This document shows positions 5,624 to 8,816 of a stretch of DNA of 8,816 bases, piece by piece. The notes below the pieces were generated by a model that saw only the letters and a program-made list of their open reading frames with translations, ran no database searches and was not told the origin of the DNA. The DNA comes from Lachnoclostridium sp. (GTDB lineage Bacteria; Bacillota; Clostridia; Lachnospirales; Lachnospiraceae): the NCBI GenBank assembly GCA_003445895.1, contig DMCD01000004.1, positions 1-8,816 of the forward strand, written 5' to 3'. The position numbers and the translations under genes are program-made. The stretch's first letter is position 1, and each line of letters starts with the position of its first letter.

Positions 5624-6937
5624 ATGCTGAGTATCATTATCGTACTTTCGATTGCGCTGGCCATTTATCTCGGGTATAAAACAAAAATCAATACGGGCCT
5701 GTTCTGTATGGTCTTTGCCTATGCGATAGGCTGCTTTATCATGGGTCTTAAGACAAAGGAAATTATCTCCTTCTGGCCCACCAGCACGATGTTTGTCATC
5801 CTGTCGGTTTCCCTGTTTTATAATTTTGCGGCAATCAACGGAACGCTGGAAAAACTGTCCGGAACGCTTCTGTACGCCTGCCGCCGGTTTCCGGGAATGC
5901 TGCCCTATGCACTGTTCGCGGTAGCGGTCATCCTTTCCGTTATGGGAGCAGCCTACTTCACTGTACTGGCCTTCCTCGCCCCCATCACCATGCTTATCTG
6001 TGAAGAATCCAAAATGGATAAGCTTACCGGAGCCGTGGCCATCAACTGCGGCGCTCTGGCCGGGGGAAACTTCCCCACCGCAGCTCTGGGCGTTGTATTC
6101 CGGGGACTGGTGGATTCTTCCTATGAGGCGGCTCCGGAACTGAGTGCACCGGACAGTTTCGGGATGCTGATGCAGATATTCGGATTCGCCGTTCTGTTTT
6201 CACTGATTCTTATCACCATTATGCGTTATGGCTTCAAGGCAAACCGTTCCATCGGAAAGGGAGTGGAATTCAGAAAACCGGAGGCCTTCGAAGGAAAGCA
6301 GAAGAAGACGCTCTTTCTTATGTGTGTGATGATGGTAGTGGTTCTTATTTTTCCGCTGCTGAAAATGATTGCCCCCGGTATAGAGATATTCTCTGTGCTC
6401 GGCGGGAAGATTGATGTCGGTCTGGTTGCCATATTCTTCGCTGTTCTGGCTCTTCTGATGGACCTTGCCCCCCAGAAGGAAGCCATTGCCCGGATTCCCT
6501 GGAATACCATCATTATGATTGCCGGGGCTGGCATGCTGATTGCAGTTGCGGTAAAAGCAGGCACCATCGAGGCTCTGTCCACCTGGATCGGAAGCAATGT
6601 CCCCACCTTCTTTGTCCCGATTGCTTTCAGTATTGTAGGCGCCATCATGAGCTTTTTCAGTTCCACCACGGGCGTGGTTGCTCCCGCGCTGTTCCCGTTG
6701 ATTCCCGGACTGGCAGCCTCGACCGGACTGAATGCGGCGGCACTGTTTGCCTGCACCATTCTGGGAGCCCAGTCCAGCGCCATAAGCCCCTTCTCGTCCG
6801 GCGGGTCCCTGATTCTCGGGTCCTGCGGTGACGAAGAAACCAGAAATACGCTGTTCGGCCGGCTCCTCATGGTTGCGGTTCCCATCAGCGTAGGTGTTTG
6901 TGCTCTATACAACTTTGCGGTAGCTATGATTCTTTAA
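5624..6937 (+). CDS. MatC/SLC13-like carboxylate transporter (integral membrane)
   Basis: The 437-residue protein is hydrophobic throughout, with roughly ten to twelve membrane segments by eye. The N-terminal half resembles the MatC dicarboxylate carrier family: the GLKTKEI segment (41-47), an early AAINGT (69-74), and the re-entrant-like stretch NCGALAGGNFPTAALG (141-156). The C-terminal half carries a matching pair of loops, SSTTGVVAPALFP (346-358) and SPFSSGGSLILGS (388-400), of the kind found in the SLC13/ion-transporter superfamily. A soluble loop at about 203-228 is rich in Lys and Arg. It probably moves a di- or tricarboxylate across the cytoplasmic membrane by ion symport, but the substrate cannot be assigned. 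GAGAGG at 5611-5616 lies 7 bases before the ATG. The spacing of 69 bases from the upstream gene and 49 bases to the next suggests one operon. Confidence 0.85.
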   Translation: MLSIIIVLSIALAIYLGYKTKINTGLFCMVFAYAIGCFIMGLKTKEIISFWPTSTMFVILSVSLFYNFAAINGTLEKLSGTLLYACRRFPGMLPYALFAVAVILSVMGAAYFTVLAFLAPITMLICEESKMDKLTGAVAINCGALAGGNFPTAALGVVFRGLVDSSYEAAPELSAPDSFGMLMQIFGFAVLFSLILITIMRYGFKANRSIGKGVEFRKPEAFEGKQKKTLFLMCVMMVVVLIFPLLKMIAPGIEIFSVLGGKIDVGLVAIFFAVLALLMDLAPQKEAIARIPWNTIIMIAGAGMLIAVAVKAGTIEALSTWIGSNVPTFFVPIAFSIVGAIMSFFSSTTGVVAPALFPLIPGLAASTGLNAAALFACTILGAQSSAISPFSSGGSLILGSCGDEETRNTLFGRLLMVAVPISVGVCALYNFAVAMIL

Positions 6938-6986
6938 CACAGAATGTCTGAGACTTGAATACATCCAGAAACGGAGGAATAGAAGA

Positions 6987-7991
6987 ATGAACAGAACGAT
7001 CACGGTTTTTCGCGGAGACGGAATCGGACCCGAGATTACAGACGCGGTTCTGAGAATACTGAAAGCGGCGGATGCGCCCCTGGACTACGAGATATTTGAG
7101 GTGGGGGAGGCTGAGTGGAAGCGGAATGGCGAGCTGATTCCTGCGGCCGCGTACAAATCCTTTGAAAAAACCCGGGTACTTCTGAAAGCCCCCATCACCA
7201 CCCCGGTGGGAACGGGATTCCGCTCTCTGAACGTAACACTGCGGACCAAATACCAGCTCTATGCAAATATCCGGCCGATCAAATCCAACGCCGCGGTGAA
7301 GACACCCTACCCGAATGTGGACCTGGTCATTTTCAGGGAAAACACCGAAGGAATGTATGTGGGAATCGAAAACCAGGTGGATGAAGATACCGTACATGCT
7401 ATCCGTCTTACCACACGCCCGGCGGTGCAGCGTATCATCCGCGCAGCCTTCGAATATGCAAAAGAGCATGGCCGCAGAAAAGTAACCTGTGTGCACAAGG
7501 CCAATATCATCAAGCTTTCTGAGGGAATGATTCTGTCTGAATTCCGGAAGATTGCGGAGGAATACCCCGAAATCACCGCTGAGGACAAGATTGTGGACAA
7601 TACCTGCATGCAGATGGTAATGCGTCCGGAGCAGTTTGACGTTATGGTAATGGAAAACCTCTTCGGAGATATTCTTTCTGACCTGGGAGCAGGCCTCATC
7701 GGCGGTCTGGGACTGGTGCCCTCCGCCAATATCGGAGATGGATATGCCATGTTCGAGGCGGTTCACGGCAGCGCGCCGGACATTGCCGGCCAGAATAAGG
7801 CGAACCCCACAGCACTCTGCTGGGCGGCATGCATGCTTCTGGAGCATCTGGGTGAAAAGGAATGCGCTTTAAGAATCCGCAAGGCTGTGGACGAGGTCCT
7901 GAAGGAGGGTTCCTGCCTTACCGGCGACCTTGGGGGACAGGCCGGAACCACAGAGTATGTAGACCGGATTCTCGAAAAGCTTTCCCGGTAA
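6987..7991 (+). CDS. NAD-dependent isocitrate/isopropylmalate-family dehydrogenase (isocitrate-like)
   Basis: This 334-residue protein is of the beta-decarboxylating dehydrogenase family, which oxidises and decarboxylates (2R,3S)-type hydroxyacids with Mg2+. GDGIGPE is at 10-16. FRSLNVTLR (78-86) supplies Ser80, Asn82 and Arg86, matching E. coli Icd S113, N115 and R119. Arg96, Arg117 (in FRENTEGMY), Tyr123, Lys171 and the metal ligands Asp204, Asp228 and Asp232 are all present. The Ser/Asn pair favours isocitrate over isopropylmalate or D-malate. The cofactor segment HGSAPDIAG (260-268) has Asp265-Ile266, the NAD-type pair, rather than the Lys-Tyr of NADP-dependent Icd. The length is that of the short NAD-IDH/homoisocitrate group. 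GGAGG at 6973-6977 lies 9 bases before the ATG. No citrate synthase or aconitase gene is adjacent; the neighbours are a carboxylate carrier and a DUF6282 protein, so a catabolic role on an imported hydroxyacid is possible. Confidence 0.92.
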   Translation: MNRTITVFRGDGIGPEITDAVLRILKAADAPLDYEIFEVGEAEWKRNGELIPAAAYKSFEKTRVLLKAPITTPVGTGFRSLNVTLRTKYQLYANIRPIKSNAAVKTPYPNVDLVIFRENTEGMYVGIENQVDEDTVHAIRLTTRPAVQRIIRAAFEYAKEHGRRKVTCVHKANIIKLSEGMILSEFRKIAEEYPEITAEDKIVDNTCMQMVMRPEQFDVMVMENLFGDILSDLGAGLIGGLGLVPSANIGDGYAMFEAVHGSAPDIAGQNKANPTALCWAACMLLEHLGEKECALRIRKAVDEVLKEGSCLTGDLGGQAGTTEYVDRILEKLSR

Positions 7992-8027
7992 ACCGAAAAA
8001 GCGTCAAAAGAATACAGCAGTTTATCA

Positions 8028-8057
8028 CATCCCTGCCGGTTTCGACTGGCAGGGATG
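8028..8057 (+). terminator. UUCG-loop hairpin closing the operon
   Basis: CATCCCTGCC (8028-8037) pairs perfectly with GGCAGGGATG (8048-8057). GGT/ACT extends the stem inward, with one G-T wobble, to a TTCG tetraloop at 8041-8044. The tail GCGTTTATCG is only modestly T-rich. The hairpin lies 37 bases after the dehydrogenase stop. It is probably a terminator or a 3'-end stabilising structure. Confidence 0.75.
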
Positions 8058-8066
8058 CGTTTATCG

Positions 8067-8075
8067 TGATATGAT
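8067..8075 (+). promoter_or_regulatory. Possible extended -10 promoter for the DJ-1/PfpI gene
   Basis: TGATATGAT fits TGn plus a five-of-six -10 box and begins 10 bases after the terminator hairpin. The -35 position falls in the hairpin and is poor. It would allow the next gene its own transcript. Confidence 0.35.
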
Positions 8076-8147
8076 GATTTCATAATATGAATTCAAACAA
8101 AGTCCCAAAGAACAGGGGGCAGAATCACGCAGCGGGGAGGTGCGGAA

Positions 8148-8657
8148 GTGAAAAAAGTATTGCAGTTAGTCAGTGACGACTTTGAAGACCTGGAACTCTG
8201 GTGCCCGGTGATGCGGCTGAGGGAAGCCGGCGCCCAGGTGGACCTGGTGGCGGAAAAGCCCGGAAAATATCACGGCAAATATGGTGTTCCCTGCGAGGTG
8301 GAGCTCTCCTTCAACGATGTGGAGGCAAAGGACTACGATGGTATCCTCATTCCCGGCGGCTGGGCTCCGGACAAGCTCCGGAGGTTTCCGAAGGTTCTGC
8401 AGCTGGTGCGGGAAATGAACACGGACGGCAAGCTCATCGGCCAGATCTGCCATGCGGGCTGGGTTCTCGCCTCCGCTGAAATCCTGGAAGGAAAGAAAGT
8501 TACCAGCACCCCGGGCATCAAAGACGACCTGCGCCATGCCGGCGCCATCTGGCTGGACGAAGCCTGTGTTGTAGACGGAAACATCGTATCCGCCAGACGT
8601 CCCCCGGATATCCCGGAGTATGAGAAGGCGCTGGTGAAGGTGCTGTTCGGGGAGTAA
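8148..8657 (+). CDS. DJ-1/PfpI family protein
   Basis: The 169-residue protein is a single DJ-1/PfpI domain of usual length, with no signal peptide. The acidic early motif DDFEDLEL (10-17) supplies the conserved Glu that sits near the catalytic Cys. GILIPGGW lies at 64-71, and the nucleophile elbow ICHAGWVLASA has Cys101 followed by His102. The C-terminal half, including TPGIKDDLRHAGA, VVDGNIVSARRP and PDIPEY, matches the YhbO/PfpI subgroup. Members are described as proteases, glyoxalase III or protein/nucleotide deglycases, and activity cannot be chosen from sequence. The start is GTG at 8148, supported by GGGGAGG at 8134-8140 with 7-base spacing. It is separated from the dehydrogenase by a hairpin terminator and 156 bases, so it is probably a separate unit. 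A RidA-family gene follows. Confidence 0.92.
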   Translation: MKKVLQLVSDDFEDLELWCPVMRLREAGAQVDLVAEKPGKYHGKYGVPCEVELSFNDVEAKDYDGILIPGGWAPDKLRRFPKVLQLVREMNTDGKLIGQICHAGWVLASAEILEGKKVTSTPGIKDDLRHAGAIWLDEACVVDGNIVSARRPPDIPEYEKALVKVLFGE

Positions 8658-8697
8658 AACCCCTGGCGGAAGTCAATCTCTGTGACAATCTGACAGG

Positions 8698-8726
8698 TTA
8701 ACACGCATGAAAACCCGTGATACAAT
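8698..8726 (+). promoter_or_regulatory. Strong sigma-70-type promoter for ridA
   Basis: TTAACA (8698-8703), 17 bases, then TACAAT (8721-8726). Each box differs from consensus at one position. TGA directly before the -10 adds an extended -10 element. Transcription would start near 8733, about 20 bases before the AAGGAGG of the next gene. Confidence 0.8.
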
Positions 8727-8766
8727 AAGTGAAAATCAAGAGAAACTATGCAAGGAGGAATCCATC

Positions 8767-8816
8767 ATGAACAAGATTGCGACAACCAACGCTCCGGCCG
8801 CCATCGGCCCCTACTC
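8767..8816 (+). CDS. ridA: RidA family reactive intermediate/imine deaminase, N-terminus (3' partial)
   Basis: Only 16 complete codons are in the window, reading MNKIATTNAPAAIGPYS. This matches the RidA/YjgF/UK114 N-terminus, in which the NAPAAIGPYS stretch is highly conserved. The family hydrolyses reactive 2-aminoacrylate and related imines formed by PLP enzymes. AAGGAGG at 8752-8758 lies 8 bases before the ATG. The rest of the protein, including the catalytic Arg, is outside the window. Confidence 0.88.
   Translation, partial: MNKIATTNAPAAIGPY

Noticed and set aside
6987..7991. leuB (3-isopropylmalate dehydrogenase)
   Set aside because: The substrate segment RSLNVTLR has the isocitrate-type Ser and Asn instead of the Leu residues of LeuB, and no leucine biosynthesis genes are adjacent.
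8649..8662. GGGG/CCCC hairpin at the end of the DJ-1/PfpI gene as a terminator
   Set aside because: The stem is only 4 bp, overlaps the stop codon and has no T-run, so it is too weak to call.

Overview
The window looks like chromosomal DNA from a GC-rich anaerobic Clostridia member, plausibly Lachnospiraceae. This is inferred from an oxygen-sensitive class III ribonucleotide reductase, strong AGGAGG-type ribosome binding sites, and protein sequences that read as Firmicutes. No phage, transposon, CRISPR, rRNA or tRNA was seen.

Left part (1-3542): the 3' end of nrdD, which carries a fused CPNC redoxin domain, ends at a GNRA-loop hairpin terminator. About 700 bases without a credible gene follow. 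They hold a run of small hairpins, a possible promoter, and four 65-bp tandem repeats (971-1230) that end just before the ribosome binding site of the next gene. That gene encodes a thioredoxin-reductase-like flavoprotein. It keeps the CxxC active site and both dinucleotide folds but has lost the HRRxxxR residues that bind NADPH in ordinary TrxB. rarA follows after a single base. A redoxin domain on a reductase and, just downstream, a TrxB-like enzyme with an altered donor site suggest a redox supply line for anaerobic dNTP synthesis that may not use NADPH.

Middle part (3593-8057): a LysR-type regulator on the minus strand diverges from a three-gene plus-strand operon. The operon encodes a DUF6282 metal-hydrolase-like protein, a MatC/SLC13-like carboxylate carrier and an NAD-type isocitrate/isopropylmalate dehydrogenase. 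The divergent spacer contains a perfect T-N11-A dyad that overlaps the regulator's own -10 element, plus a second dyad at the operon promoter. A stable hairpin with a UUCG loop closes the operon. The set reads as a regulated pathway for uptake and oxidation of a di- or tricarboxylate whose identity cannot be told from sequence.

Right part (8067-8816): a GTG-started DJ-1/PfpI-family gene is followed by a well-formed extended -10 promoter and the first 16 codons of a RidA-family gene, cut by the window edge. Both families are linked to damage control of reactive metabolites.
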